NCBI RefSeq assembly: GCF_019263705.2
Contig: NZ_JADQDK010000001.1
Coordinates: 4,526,001 to 4,590,000, forward strand
Length of the DNA stretch: 64,000 bases
Direction: 5' to 3'
From: Pseudonocardia abyssalis
GTDB taxonomy: Bacteria > Actinomycetota > Actinomycetes > Mycobacteriales > Pseudonocardiaceae
Of this stretch, positions 20,304 to 29,615 are shown piece by piece; position 1 is the first letter of the stretch, and each line of letters opens with the position of its first letter. A program made the position numbers and the translations under genes. Under the pieces are notes generated by a model. That model searched no databases. It had not been told where the DNA came from and saw nothing but the letters and a program-made list of their open reading frames with translations.

Positions 20304-20876
20304 TCAGAGCACCCTCAGCAGCACCTCACGCGCGGCGGCCCGCGGGTCGGGATCGGCCTCGATCAGCGCGCTGATCACCGCCCCGTCCACCAGGAACACG
20401 AGGTCGCGCAGGGCGTCGGGCTCGAGCGGACGGCCGATGCGGCGGAACACGTCCGCGAGCAGGGCGTCGAGCTCGGGGCGCAGCGACCGCATCAGCGGCG
20501 CGAGGTACGGGCGGCGACCGGCGCCGACGAGCCGCTCGTAGCGCAGCAGCACCGCGTCGAGCCCACCGTCGCGGGACTCCGGGCCGAGGAGCTGGTCGAT
20601 CACCAGCTCCACGATCTCCGCGGTGTCCGGCTGCCCCGGCCCGAGTGCGTCGAGCTGCGCGTGCCCCTCGGCGAGCTCGTCGCGGCTCGTACGCTCGGCG
20701 GCGGCGGTGATGAGGTCGTCGAGGGAGTCGAAGTAGTAGGTCGTGGACGACAGCGGCAACCCGGCCCGCTCGGCCACCGCCCGGTGCCGGACGGCGTCGA
20801 AGCCGCCCGAGCGCAGCAGTGCCGCGGCCGCCGCCACCAGCTCGGCGCGCCGCCGCTCACCCTTCGGCGTACCCAC
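20304..20876 (-). CDS. TetR-family transcriptional regulator
   Basis: A 190-residue regulator with an N-terminal TetR helix-turn-helix: RAELVAAAAALLRSGGF, AVAERAGLPLSSTTYYF (recognition helix), about residues 8-45. The C-terminal ligand domain is helical and unassigned (TetR_C-like with LLRYERLVGAGRRPYLAPLM). GTG at 20876 was chosen with GAGGA upstream; the frame extends further up without a better start. Its target is unknown. It ends 40 bp after nothing recognisable, next to the decayed membrane gene, which could have been its partner. Confidence 0.85.
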   Translation of the reverse strand: MGTPKGERRRAELVAAAAALLRSGGFDAVRHRAVAERAGLPLSSTTYYFDSLDDLITAAAERTSRDELAEGHAQLDALGPGQPDTAEIVELVIDQLLGPESRDGGLDAVLLRYERLVGAGRRPYLAPLMRSLRPELDALLADVFRRIGRPLEPDALRDLVFLVDGAVISALIEADPDPRAAAREVLLRVL

Positions 20877-20930
20877 GACCCCATCCTCCCCTCCCGGCGT
20901 CCGTGAACGGACAAGACGCCGGGCGCGAAC

Positions 20931-20975
20931 GGCGAACTCGCCGGGGTGGGGCGGCAAACTCGCCGGTGGGTGGGG
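20931..20975. repeat. second locus of the GGCGAGTyTGCCG repeat
   Basis: Read on the minus strand, directly after the stop of the sigma-partner gene, two units (CGGCGAGTTTGCCG and CGGCGAGTTCGCC) are separated by CCCCACCC. They match the units after the antiporter gene at 31188-31270. Confidence 0.65.
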
Positions 20976-21662
20976 TCAGAGGCGGGGCGCGAGGTAGGCG
21001 GCGACGTCGGCCAGGCGGCCCGCGAACGGGGCCGGGGTGCCGGGGCCGTCGCCGCGGGAGCTGACGACGACGGTCCCACCGGACGCCGTCGGTGCCGTCT
21101 CCCCCGTGGGGCCGGACCCCTCCCCCGGCGGCAGGTACCGCACCGTGAGCAGACCTGCGGTGCCGGCGTCGACGACCTCCAGGCTGACGCCCCGCTCCCC
21201 GCCCGGGCGGCAGTCCATCGTGACCGCGCTCTCGGTCGCGCCCACCACCTCGGGCAGCACCTCCTCCAGGTACGCGCGCAGCGCCGGGTCCTGGCGCTGC
21301 GCACACTCCGTGGTGCCCGGGCCGAGCGGGGTGCCGGTGAACTCGGACGGGCCGCGCAGGGCGTCGGGGGCCGTCGCCGACTCGGCCTGCGCCTCCGCCG
21401 CGTCGGACGCGGCCTCGGGTGCGGCCGCCGCCGGAGCCGCCGCGGTCGAGGAGGCGTCCCCGCCGGAGCCGGGCAGCGCGACCGCCACCCCCACCCCGGT
21501 GACGACGAGCAGCGCCATCGCGCCCCCGAGCACGGCGGAGCGACGGCGGGCGGTGATCCGTCGCGAGGTCGCGACCACGCGGTCGTGGTCGAACCGGGGC
21601 GGCGGCGGGGTCTCCGAGGCGGCCTCGGAGAACAGCGCGGCCATGCGGTCGTCGTCGGTCAT
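20976..21662 (-). CDS. probable sigma-factor partner, single-pass membrane protein
   Basis: A 228-residue protein with about 50 cytoplasmic residues (MTDDDRMAALFSEAASE then DHDRVVATSRRITARRR), one transmembrane helix (about residues 43-63), an Ala/Glu-rich linker and an extracytoplasmic domain with two cysteines. It starts 14 bases after the stop of an ECF sigma gene, with GAGAGGAG upstream, so it is in the same operon. By position it may act as an anti-sigma or sensor protein, but the zinc-binding HxxxCxxC motif of typical anti-sigma factors is absent. Confidence 0.6.
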   Translation of the reverse strand: MTDDDRMAALFSEAASETPPPPRFDHDRVVATSRRITARRRSAVLGGAMALLVVTGVGVAVALPGSGGDASSTAAAPAAAAPEAASDAAEAQAESATAPDALRGPSEFTGTPLGPGTTECAQRQDPALRAYLEEVLPEVVGATESAVTMDCRPGGERGVSLEVVDAGTAGLLTVRYLPPGEGSGPTGETAPTASGGTVVVSSRGDGPGTPAPFAGRLADVAAYLAPRL

Positions 21663-21673
21663 CGCAGCTCCTC

Positions 21674-22186
21674 TCAGCCCGCCGGTCGCAGGTCGTCGAG
21701 CGTGTCGCCGAGCACCGCACGGAGTGCGGCGAGCCCGTGCGAGGTCTGGCTCTTGACGGTGCCCTCGGAGCAGCCCAGCGCCGCGGCGGTGCCGGCGACG
21801 TCGAGCCCCTCGAGGTAGCGCAGCACCAGCACGGCGCGCTGGCGCGGTGGGACGGACCGCAGCCCGTCGACGAGGATGTGCCGCGTGGCCACCCCGTCGG
21901 TGGCCGACGGCACGCTGCCCACCTCCACGACGTCGGTGAAGCGCTCCCGGCGCCACGGCCGCCGCGACTCGTCGACGACCGAGCGCACGAGCGTCCGGCG
22001 CATCCACGCGTCGAGCGCGGCCCGGTCGCGGATCCGGCGCCAGTGCCGGTGCAGCGCGACGAACGCGGCCTGCGCGTGGTCGTCGGCGCGGTACCAGTCG
22101 CCGCAGAGCAGGTACGCGGTGCGGCGCACGGCGTCGCGGCGCGCGCGGAAGTAGGCCTCGAACTCCGCCTCGGCGGCCTGGTCCAA
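21674..22186 (-). CDS. SigE-type ECF RNA polymerase sigma factor
   Basis: A 170-residue ECF sigma factor. Region 2 covers FEAYFRARRDAVRRTAYLLCGD through AAFVALHRHWRRI, and region 4 covers PPRQRAVLVLRYLEGLDVAGTAAALGCSEGTVKSQ with the promoter -35 recognition helix. The layout is that of the actinobacterial 'SigE family' ECFs. The start is TTG at 22186, preceded by GAGGAGGA at proper spacing; no ATG or GTG is in frame nearby. It is followed by its probable membrane regulator. Confidence 0.88.
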   Translation of the reverse strand: MDQAAEAEFEAYFRARRDAVRRTAYLLCGDWYRADDHAQAAFVALHRHWRRIRDRAALDAWMRRTLVRSVVDESRRPWRRERFTDVVEVGSVPSATDGVATRHILVDGLRSVPPRQRAVLVLRYLEGLDVAGTAAALGCSEGTVKSQTSHGLAALRAVLGDTLDDLRPAG

Positions 22187-22337
22187 CGCGGTTCCTCCTC
22201 CCCGTCCACCGACAGGACGGGCGTGCGGGCGGACACGGTTGCACGCCGCCGCGAGCTTCCTCCGATCGGCCCAATGTCGTGACCGGACCGTGACCCTGAC
22301 GCGACCGCGGCGAGTCCCCCTGGTTGAATCGACTGCT

Positions 22338-23495
22338 GTGCGACCCACCTCACGTTCCCGCCGGGCGTCCGCGAAGTCGGGTCCGATCGACCTGCGCTCG
22401 GACACCGTCACGCGCCCCACCAAGGAGATGCGTGCGGCGATGGCCGCGGCGGAGGTCGGTGACGACGTCCTCGACGGCGATCCGACCATGCGTGAGCTGG
22501 AGGTCCGCGTCGCCGGCGTGCTCGGCGCGGCCGACGCGCTGTGGACGCCGAGCGGCTCGATGGGCAACCTCATCGCGCTGATGGCCCACCTGCGCCGCGG
22601 CGACGCGTTCCTCGCCCCGACGGGCGCGCACGTCCTCGACGCCGAGCTGGGCACCGCCGCGTGGCTGGCCGGGGGGATGCCGCGACCGCTGCCGCACGAC
22701 GCCGGGCCCGGACGCGTCACCCCCGACGCCGTGCGCCGCGCCGCGGGCGCCCCCGGGCCGTACTTCACGCTGCGCACCACGCTGCTGTGCCTGGAGAACA
22801 CCCACAACGCCGCGGGCGGCACGATCACCGCCCCCGAGCAGCACGCCGCCGTGGCCGCCGCCGCGCGCGCCGCGAAGCTGCGCGTGCACCTCGACGGAGC
22901 CCGGCTGTGGAACGCCGCGGCCGCGCTCGGGGTGCCGCCCGGCGCGCTCACCGTCGGCGCCGACACGGTGCAGGTGTGCCTGAGCAAGGGCCTCGGGGCG
23001 CCGGTCGGGTCCGTCGTGGCGGGGTCGGCCGAGTTCGTCGAGGAGGCGCGGCGGCTGCGCAAGATGCTCGGCGGCGGCGTCCGCCAGGGCGGGGTGCTGG
23101 CCGCGGCCGGGCTCGTCGCGCTCGACCGTGTCGACCGGCTCGTCGAGGACCACCGGCGCGCCCGCACCCTCGCCGACGGTCTGCGCGAGCGCGGCTGGCA
23201 GGCCGCGATCCCGCAGACCAACATCGTGCTGATCGCCGTCGCCGACCTCGACGGCACGCTGCGCCGCTTCGAGGAGGCGGGCGTCCGGGCGGTCGCGATG
23301 TCGGGGCAGGTCCGGTTGATGACCCACTGCGACGTCGACGACGCCGACATCACCGCCGCGCTGGACCGCATCGGGTCCCCCGGCTCCGGCACGGGCGAGG
23401 ACGGCCGCGCCGACGGCCGCACGGCCTACGCGCCCACCCAGCGCGGCCTCAGGACGGGTGCCGGTCGCGCTCCAGCGCGTCCAGGCGGGCGCTGA
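22338..23495 (+). CDS. threonine aldolase-type beta-eliminating lyase
   Basis: A 385-residue PLP enzyme of the low-specificity L-threonine aldolase family, which splits threonine to glycine and acetaldehyde. Family features: DLRSDTVTRPTKEMRAAM at the N-terminus, AEVGDDVLDGDPT, LENTHNAAGG, HLDGARLWNAA (PLP-binding aspartate) and CLSKGLGAPVGS with the PLP lysine. GTG at 22338 gives the normal N-terminus. The last 47 bp overlap the convergent channel gene and add an atypical Gly/Arg-rich tail. Confidence 0.88.
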   Translation: MRPTSRSRRASAKSGPIDLRSDTVTRPTKEMRAAMAAAEVGDDVLDGDPTMRELEVRVAGVLGAADALWTPSGSMGNLIALMAHLRRGDAFLAPTGAHVLDAELGTAAWLAGGMPRPLPHDAGPGRVTPDAVRRAAGAPGPYFTLRTTLLCLENTHNAAGGTITAPEQHAAVAAAARAAKLRVHLDGARLWNAAAALGVPPGALTVGADTVQVCLSKGLGAPVGSVVAGSAEFVEEARRLRKMLGGGVRQGGVLAAAGLVALDRVDRLVEDHRRARTLADGLRERGWQAAIPQTNIVLIAVADLDGTLRRFEEAGVRAVAMSGQVRLMTHCDVDDADITAALDRIGSPGSGTGEDGRADGRTAYAPTQRGLRTGAGRAPARPGGR

Positions 23496-24354
23496 TCCTC
23501 CGCAGCTCGTCCAGCACCTGGCCGAGCTGCCCCCCGACGTCCTCGATCTCGTCCTCCAGCTCGTCGCCGATCCGCTCCCCCGCCTTGCGCAGGTTCTCCA
23601 CGAACCAGCTCGCGATCGACGCGGTCACGACGCCGAGCAGCGCGATCCCGGCGACCATCAGCGACCCCGCCACGACCCGGCCCTCGAACGTCACCGGGTA
23701 GCGGTCGCCGTAGCCGACGGTGGAGATCGTCGTGAGCGTCCACCACACCGCGTCGCCGAAGGTCGTGATCGAGGCGTCGGGGGCGTTGCGCTCGGCGTCG
23801 AGCACGGCGAGCGAGGCCACGAACCCGACCAGCGCCACGGTCCCGACGACGTAGAACACGACCCGGCCGCGGACGTCGTCGCGCAGCTGCCGGTTGAGCA
23901 CGCTGATCACGGTGACCACCCGCAGCGCCCGGAGCTGACGGAACATCGGCAGCAGCAGGATCGCGAGGTCCAGCAGGTGCGTGCAGACGAACCGCCACCG
24001 GTTGTGCGCCAACGAGATCCGGACCAGGTAGTCGAGGCCGAACAGCACCCAGACGCCGGTCACGATCGCCTCCAGCACCGTGGCCCCCGGTTCGCCGATG
24101 CCCGGGTCGAGCACCTGCCAGGAGTACGCCACGAGGAACAGGACGGCGAGGCCCGTGAGCCACCAGTCAACCCGCCGGTCCCAGGCCTCGATGCGCGGCT
24201 CACCGTCCATGGCGCGGGACAGTACCGGCGCTGCGCGGGGAACCATCCCGACGGAGCGCTCCCACCGCGTCGGGGCCGGGCCGACGTGCGAGGCGGCGTC
24301 GGCGAGTGCGTCGAGGAACGCGGGATCCGGCGCGGGCGACGGGACGTACGCCAC
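23449..24354 (-). CDS. voltage-gated potassium channel-like protein
   Basis: A 301-residue ion channel subunit. Six hydrophobic segments lead to the pore loop with the potassium filter TISTVGYGD. The fourth segment, FRQLRALRVVTVISVLNRQLR, has spaced arginines like a voltage sensor. A C-terminal coiled coil (about 255-295, heptads in GQLGQVLDELRRISARLDALER) probably holds the tetramer. GTG at 24354 gives a 48-residue N-terminal extension; Met49 (ATG at 24210) is an alternative start and neither has a good ribosome site. Confidence 0.88.
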   Translation of the reverse strand: MAYVPSPAPDPAFLDALADAASHVGPAPTRWERSVGMVPRAAPVLSRAMDGEPRIEAWDRRVDWWLTGLAVLFLVAYSWQVLDPGIGEPGATVLEAIVTGVWVLFGLDYLVRISLAHNRWRFVCTHLLDLAILLLPMFRQLRALRVVTVISVLNRQLRDDVRGRVVFYVVGTVALVGFVASLAVLDAERNAPDASITTFGDAVWWTLTTISTVGYGDRYPVTFEGRVVAGSLMVAGIALLGVVTASIASWFVENLRKAGERIGDELEDEIEDVGGQLGQVLDELRRISARLDALERDRHPS

Positions 24355-24573
24355 GGTCGGACGTCAGCCACGCCCCCGACAGAACAGCGGGTCCGGGACC
24401 CGGGGACGGGCCTCTGCTCCCGCAACCGGCCGGGACCGACCGCGCGGCCCTCCGAGACGGTCGACGCGTTCCGCGGAACGCTCTGCGTCGACCATCCCGG
24501 GGCCACGGCACCAGTCCATGTCGTGACCGTCCGACGGACCCGGCCGTGCGGCTCGGCGATCCGCCGAGCGCTG

Positions 24574-25761
24574 CTACCGGTGCCTGACGGCGACCTCCAG
24601 CCACCCGTCGAGCCGGCGGAGCGCCTCCCGCACGTCCTCGGTGGCCCCCGCGCAGGAGAACCGGATCCAGCGGTGCCCGTCGACCGGGTCGAAGTCCAGG
24701 CCCGGCGCCACCGCCAGCCCGACGTCGGCGAGGAGCCGGTAGGTCAGGTCCATCGAGTCCGCCGTGAGGTGGGAGACGTCGGCGTAGACGTAGAACGCGC
24801 CGTCGGCCGGCGCGAGCAGCGTGATGCCGAGGCGGGGCAGCCCGGCGAGCAGCAGGTCGCGGTTCACGGCGTAGCGCCCGACGTGCCCGTCGGCCTCGGC
24901 ATAGCTCGACTCCGCGAACGCCCCGAGCGCCGCCCGCTGCGCCGGGGCGGGCGGGCAGACGGTGAAGTTGCCCGCCACGCGGTCGGCCGCGCGCAGCAGC
25001 CGCGGGGGCAGCAGCAGCCAGCCGAGGCGCCAGCCCGTCATCGAGAAGTACTTGGAGAAGGAGTTGACGACGATGGCGTCGCGCGAGGTCTCCCAGGCGC
25101 ACGACGTCGCGGGCGTCCCGGGGTAGGAGATGCCGTGGTAGATCTCGTCGCTGACGAGCTGCACGCCGGTGCGCGCGCAGTACTCGGCCAACGCGGCCAG
25201 CTCCTCGGGGGCGAGCACCGTGCCCGTCGGGTTCGCCGGGCTCGCCACGACCAGGCCCTTCACCGGCTCGTCGAGCGCCTCCAGCATGGCGACGGTCGGT
25301 TGGTAGCGCGTCTCGGGCCCGCACGGCAGCTCGACGACCTCGCAGCCCAGCGCGGAGAGGATGTTGCGGTAGCAGGGGTAGCCGGGGCGGGCCATCGCCA
25401 CGCGGTCGCCCGCGTCGAACGCGGCGAGGAACGCGAGCAGGAACCCGCCCGACGATCCGGTGGTGACGACGACCTGCTCGGACGGCACCTCGAGGCCGTG
25501 GGTGCGGCCGTAGTGGCCGGCGATCGCCGAACGGAGCTCCGGGATCCCCAGGGCCACCGTGTAGCCGAGCACCTCGTCGGCGATCGCCGCGGTCGCGGCG
25601 TCGCGCACCGCCTGCGGCGCTCCGGTGGAGGGCTGGCCCGCGGAGAGGTTGACGAGGTCACCGTGGGTGCGCTGGCGCTCTCCCGCCGCCGCCCACACGT
25701 CCATGACGTGGAACGGGGGAATGGCGGCGCGGCGTGATGCGGTGGGCAGTGGGGTCGGCAC
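24574..25761 (-). CDS. pyridoxal-phosphate aminotransferase, class I/II
   Basis: A 395-residue fold-type I aminotransferase. The PLP lysine is in VNSFSKYFSMTGWRLGW, the PLP-binding aspartate in LVSDEIYHGI and the asparagine in VASPANPTGT; the substrate-carboxylate arginine is in HRWIRFSCAG. These resemble aspartate/aromatic aminotransferases. GTG at 25761 is the natural start. The exact amino acid used cannot be told. It stands alone, with 219 bp of gene-free sequence downstream of it before the channel gene. Confidence 0.88.
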   Translation of the reverse strand: MPTPLPTASRRAAIPPFHVMDVWAAAGERQRTHGDLVNLSAGQPSTGAPQAVRDAATAAIADEVLGYTVALGIPELRSAIAGHYGRTHGLEVPSEQVVVTTGSSGGFLLAFLAAFDAGDRVAMARPGYPCYRNILSALGCEVVELPCGPETRYQPTVAMLEALDEPVKGLVVASPANPTGTVLAPEELAALAEYCARTGVQLVSDEIYHGISYPGTPATSCAWETSRDAIVVNSFSKYFSMTGWRLGWLLLPPRLLRAADRVAGNFTVCPPAPAQRAALGAFAESSYAEADGHVGRYAVNRDLLLAGLPRLGITLLAPADGAFYVYADVSHLTADSMDLTYRLLADVGLAVAPGLDFDPVDGHRWIRFSCAGATEDVREALRRLDGWLEVAVRHR

Positions 25762-25881
25762 GCCCTAGGAAAGCACGACGGGCGGGCCGGGCTCCCCGAG
25801 AGGAGCCGGGCCCGCCCGAGGCGGTCACCGACCTCGGAGGATCGACGCTGAACGGTCCGAGGCCGACGACCGGGACGTTCC

Positions 25882-26559
25882 TCAGGCCTCCGTGGAGTCC
25901 GCGGCGGCGGTGTCGGAAGCGGCGGTGTCGGAAGCGGCTGTGTCGGAACCGGCGGTGTCGGAACCGGCGGTGTCGGAACCGGCGGTGTCGGAAGCGGCGG
26001 TGTCGTCCGCGGCGTCGGCTCCGGTGGCGCCGGCCTCCTCCGAGCCCGTCTCGGCTGCGGAGGTGTCGGGGGCGGAGGTGTCGGGGGTCGACGGCAGGCC
26101 GGGCAGAGCGGGCAGGGCGTCCGCACCCGGCAGCGCGGGGAGCCCGCCGAGGCCCGGGAGCTCCGGCAGGGCGCCCACGCCGGGCAGCGCGGGAAGCGCG
26201 GTCGGGACCGCGAGGGAGTCCGCGCCGGGGAGGGCGGGCAGGGCGTCGACGCCCGGCAGGCCCGGGAGCGCAGCGAGGTCGAACGCGTCGCCGGCGGGGA
26301 GACCGCCGAGACCGGACGCGTCGGACTCCGGCAGCGAGCCCTCCGATGCCTCGTCCGCGGCGGCCGACGAGTCGGCGGCGCTCGAGTCGGTGGAGTCGGT
26401 CGAGACGGAGTCGGTCGAGACGTCCTCGGACGGGTCGGGGGCGGCCGACGCCGGACCGGCGACGGCGAGCATCGCGACCGGGGCGCCGATGACGCCCAGT
26501 GCCACCCGGCGGGCGAGCAGGGCGGTGCGGCTCGGAGCGGCGTGACGGGGGTTGCTCAT
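25882..26559 (-). CDS. secreted low-complexity protein with LPALPG and SDTAG repeats
   Basis: A 225-residue exported protein. Residues 1-40 are a signal peptide ending VAGPASAA. The mature part has an acidic Ser/Asp segment, then about 12 degenerate L-P-x-L-P-G units (about residues 90-155), then a C-terminal array of SDTAG/SDTAA pentapeptides encoded by a 15-bp DNA repeat (about 25905-25995). No enzyme domain is visible. It could be a cell-wall spacer or secreted matrix protein; this is inference from composition. ATG at 26559 follows a weak ribosome site. Confidence 0.6.
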   Translation of the reverse strand: MSNPRHAAPSRTALLARRVALGVIGAPVAMLAVAGPASAAPDPSEDVSTDSVSTDSTDSSAADSSAAADEASEGSLPESDASGLGGLPAGDAFDLAALPGLPGVDALPALPGADSLAVPTALPALPGVGALPELPGLGGLPALPGADALPALPGLPSTPDTSAPDTSAAETGSEEAGATGADAADDTAASDTAGSDTAGSDTAGSDTAASDTAASDTAAADSTEA

Positions 26560-26818
26560 GCGGTGATCCTCTGCATCGGGGAAGGAGTGCTGCCCGGAGG
26601 ACCGCGGCCACGGCCGGTTGATGCGGGGAGCGACAACCATGTCGATCTCTCCGGACGTCCCGAGGGTGGCGTCGACCCGCGGCGCCTGCAAGTGGCGCAC
26701 CGTGACCGATTTGCGAGGTGTCGTGGCTGAACGACCGCACCACCTGCACGGGATGGCAGATATCGAGCAGGTCACGACTGCGCAACATCACCACATCGGG
26801 TGACTTTGCGTAACCTCG

Positions 26819-28084
26819 TCACTCGAGTGAGGGAACGGTGATCTCCCCGCGCACGGCCCGCAGGGCGATGTCGGTGCGGTGGTGTGATCCGGCCAGGTGC
26901 ACGGTGTCGAGGCGGCGGTAGGCGTCGTCGCGGGCCGCGGCGAGATCCGCGCCCGTCCCGACGACCGACAGCACCCGCCCGCCCGAGGACACCACGGCCC
27001 CGTCGTCGCGGCGACGCGTGCCGGCGTGCAGCACGCCGTCGCCGTCGGCCCCCCTGATCGGGTCGCCCACCCGCGGCGTGCCCGGGTAGCCCTCCGCCGC
27101 CACGACGACCGTCACCGCCGCGCCCTCCGCCCACTCCAGGGCGGGCACCTGCGCCAGCGTGCCGGTCGCGGTGGCGTGCAGCAGCCCGGCCAGTGGGGTG
27201 CGCAGCAACGCGAGCACGGCCTGGGTCTCCGGGTCGCCGAAGCGGCAGTTGAACTCGATCACCGACGGGCCGTTCGAGGTGAGCGCGAGCCCGGCGTAGA
27301 GCAGCCCGGAGAAGGGGTTCCCGCGCGCCACCATCTCCCGGGCGACCGGCGCGACCACGGACTCCACCAGTGCGTCGGCCAGGTCCGGCGACGCCCACGG
27401 CAGCGGCGCGTAGGCCCCCATCCCGCCGGTGTTGGGGCCGCTGTCGTCGTCGCCGACGCGCTTGAAGTCCTGCGCGGGCAGCAGCGGCACGACGGTCCCG
27501 CCGTCGACGAAGCAGAACAGCGACGCCTCCGGCCCGTCGAGGAACGCCTCCAGCAGCACCGGGTGCCCGCCGTCGAGCAGCGTCATCGCGTGGGCGCGCG
27601 CGAGGTCGCGGTCGGGGGTGACGACCACGCCCTTGCCCGCCGCGAGTCCGTCGTCCTTGACGACGTAGGGCGGGGTGAAGCGGTCGAGGGCGGCGTCGAG
27701 GTGGGCGGGGTTGTCGACGATCTCGCAGCCCGCGGTCGACACCCCGGCGGCGGCCATGACGTCCTTCGCGAACGCCTTCGAGCCCTCGATCCGGGCGGCG
27801 TCGGCGCTCGGGCCGAAGCAGGCGATCCCCGCGGCGCGCACGGCGTCGGCGACGCCCGCGACGAGCGGCACCTCCGGCCCGATCACCACGAGATCGGCCC
27901 GCCAGCTCCCGGCCAGCGCCGTGACGGCCGCGGGATCGACGACGTCGAGACCCCGCTGCTCGGCCACCGACGCCGTGCCCGCGTTGCCCGGGGCACAGGC
28001 GAGCGCCGTCACCCCGGGGTCCTGCGCGAGCGCGAGGAGGATGGCGTGCTCCCGAGCACCGGACCCGACGACCAGAACGCGCAC
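26819..28084 (-). CDS. purD: phosphoribosylamine-glycine ligase
   Basis: PurD (GAR synthetase) joins phosphoribosylamine and glycine with ATP, the second purine step. The 421-residue ATP-grasp protein begins [13 protein letters not shown] and contains [22 protein letters not shown] and the metal-binding [17 protein letters not shown] at 28084 is the start. It is set apart from the other pur genes by more than 6 kb of unrelated genes. The 259 bp between its end and the secreted protein's start hold no gene I can support. Confidence 0.96.
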   Translation of the reverse strand: MRVLVVGSGAREHAILLALAQDPGVTALACAPGNAGTASVAEQRGLDVVDPAAVTALAGSWRADLVVIGPEVPLVAGVADAVRAAGIACFGPSADAARIEGSKAFAKDVMAAAGVSTAGCEIVDNPAHLDAALDRFTPPYVVKDDGLAAGKGVVVTPDRDLARAHAMTLLDGGHPVLLEAFLDGPEASLFCFVDGGTVVPLLPAQDFKRVGDDDSGPNTGGMGAYAPLPWASPDLADALVESVVAPVAREMVARGNPFSGLLYAGLALTSNGPSVIEFNCRFGDPETQAVLALLRTPLAGLLHATATGTLAQVPALEWAEGAAVTVVVAAEGYPGTPRVGDPIRGADGDGVLHAGTRRRDDGAVVSSGGRVLSVVGTGADLAAARDDAYRRLDTVHLAGSHHRTDIALRAVRGEITVPSLE

Positions 28085-28207
28085 GAGGCAGGAGCCTAGA
28101 GTGGCCGCTCACGGGTACGCTCGCCGCACCTGCCGTTCACACCCCGGACCCGGTGTCGACGCACTCTCGTGGTGACGCAGTGGTCCGACCGGTCGAGTCT
28201 GCACTCC

Positions 28208-29320
28208 ATGCCTCCCCGTCTCCCACTGCGAGGACTCACCGTGGCCGTACTCTCCGCCGTCACCGTGGCGGGAGCACCTTCCGCTACCGCCCCCACCGTG
28301 CACGCCGGGGAGGGGGAGACCGCCCGGGTCGTCGTCATCGGGCACCGCGGCGCGTCCGGCTACCGCCCCGAACACACCCTGGCCTCCTACGAGCTCGCCG
28401 CGCGGATGGGCGCCGACTTCATCGAGCCCGACCTCGTCACCACCGCCGACGGCGTGCTGGTCGCGCGGCACGAGCCGGAGATCGGCGGCACCACCGACGT
28501 CGCGGACCACCCGGAGTTCGCCGACCGGCGCATCACGAAGACGATCGACGGCGCCGAGTACACGGGCTGGTTCACCGAGGACTTCACCCTCGCCGAGCTG
28601 CGGACGCTGCGCGCGACGGAGCGGATCCCCCAGGTCCGCCAGGAGAACACGATCTACGACCGCCGCTTCGTCATCCCCACCTTCGACGAGGTGCTGGAGC
28701 TGCGCGCACGCCTGTCGCGGGAACTGGGCCGCGAGGTCGGCGTGTACCCGGAGACGAAGCACCCCACCTACTTCGCCTCGCTCGGCCTGCCGCTGGAGCC
28801 GGCGCTGGTGCGGGCGCTGGACGAGGCCGGGCTCAACCGGGCCGACGCGCCGGTGTTCGTCCAGTCGTTCGAGACCACGAACCTGCGCGCACTCGACGCC
28901 GAGCTCGCGGTGCCGCTCGTCGCGCTGCTCGAGGCCGACGGGATACCGGCCGACCTCGCGGCTGCCGGCGACACCCGCACGTACCTCGACCTCATCACCC
29001 CCGACGGCCTGGCCGACCTCGCGACGTTCGCCGACGGCATCGGCCCGGACAAGGACCTGGTGATCCCCCGCAATCCCGACGGCACGCTGGGCACGCCCAC
29101 CCCGCTGGTCACCGCCGCCCACGCCGTCGGTCTCGTGGTGCACCCGTACACGTTCCGCAACGAGAACCAGTTCCTGCCCACGAACCTGCGCTCCCCCGGG
29201 GCCGACACCGACTACGGCGACGTGTTCGCCGAGTACGAGGCGTTCTTCGCGGCCGGGGTCGACGGCGTGTTCGCCGACAACCCCGACACCGCGGTGACGG
29301 CCCGGTCGCTGCACGGGTAG
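28208..29320 (+). CDS. secreted glycerophosphodiester phosphodiesterase
   Basis: A 370-residue GlpQ-type phosphodiesterase, which hydrolyses glycerophosphodiesters to glycerol-3-phosphate and an alcohol outside the membrane. HRGASGYRPEHT near residue 46 has the catalytic His-Arg and Glu, and EPDLVTTADGVLVARHE gives the metal-binding Glu/Asp and second histidine. The C-terminal VDGVFADNPD is the family ending. Residues 1-33 form a signal peptide. I chose ATG at 28208; a GTG at 28169 adds 13 residues. It is divergent from purD. Confidence 0.88.
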   Translation: MPPRLPLRGLTVAVLSAVTVAGAPSATAPTVHAGEGETARVVVIGHRGASGYRPEHTLASYELAARMGADFIEPDLVTTADGVLVARHEPEIGGTTDVADHPEFADRRITKTIDGAEYTGWFTEDFTLAELRTLRATERIPQVRQENTIYDRRFVIPTFDEVLELRARLSRELGREVGVYPETKHPTYFASLGLPLEPALVRALDEAGLNRADAPVFVQSFETTNLRALDAELAVPLVALLEADGIPADLAAAGDTRTYLDLITPDGLADLATFADGIGPDKDLVIPRNPDGTLGTPTPLVTAAHAVGLVVHPYTFRNENQFLPTNLRSPGADTDYGDVFAEYEAFFAAGVDGVFADNPDTAVTARSLHG

Positions 29321-29324
29321 CGCG

Positions 29325-29597
29325 TCAGACGATGCGCTCGTCGGCGTAGCACCACCGCCACGCCTCACCCGGTTCGTAGGAGCGGACGACCGGGTGGTCG
29401 TGGCCCGTCGCGTGGGCGGTGGCGTGCCGGTGCGGGCTGGAGTCGCAGCAGGCGACGTGCCCGCAGCTCAGGCACAGCCGCAGGTGGGCCCAGACGTCCT
29501 CGCCCAGCGCTCGGCAGTCGAAGCACCCGTCGGCGCTGTCGGGGGCGGGTTCGGACCAGGACCCGTCGTCGAAGGTCACGGTGTGGGTGCAGGCCAT
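29325..29597 (-). CDS. UBP-type zinc finger protein
   Basis: A 90-residue protein made almost entirely of a UBP (ubiquitin-hydrolase) type zinc finger: CTHTV, GCFDCRALGEDVWAHLRLCLSCGHVACCDSSPHRHATAHATGHDHPVV, with the Cys/His ligand pattern of the family. Stand-alone versions are common in actinobacteria with unknown function. ATG at 29597 is favoured because AAGGATGG lies upstream; ATG 29606 is an alternative. It is divergent from the antiporter gene with only 18 bp between the starts. Confidence 0.8.
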   Translation of the reverse strand: MACTHTVTFDDGSWSEPAPDSADGCFDCRALGEDVWAHLRLCLSCGHVACCDSSPHRHATAHATGHDHPVVRSYEPGEAWRWCYADERIV

Positions 29598-29615
29598 GTG
29601 AGCCATCCTTCACCC

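Noticed and set aside
26085..26300. CRISPR-like spacing of repeats in the LPALPG region
   Set aside because: Repeats are coding, degenerate and without unique spacers of constant length; no cas genes are present.
25734..26545. Plus-strand frames of repeats (VSEAAVSEP and RCRKRRCRNR type) opposite the secreted protein
   Set aside because: They are translations of the same DNA repeat on the wrong strand, without start signals or signal peptide.
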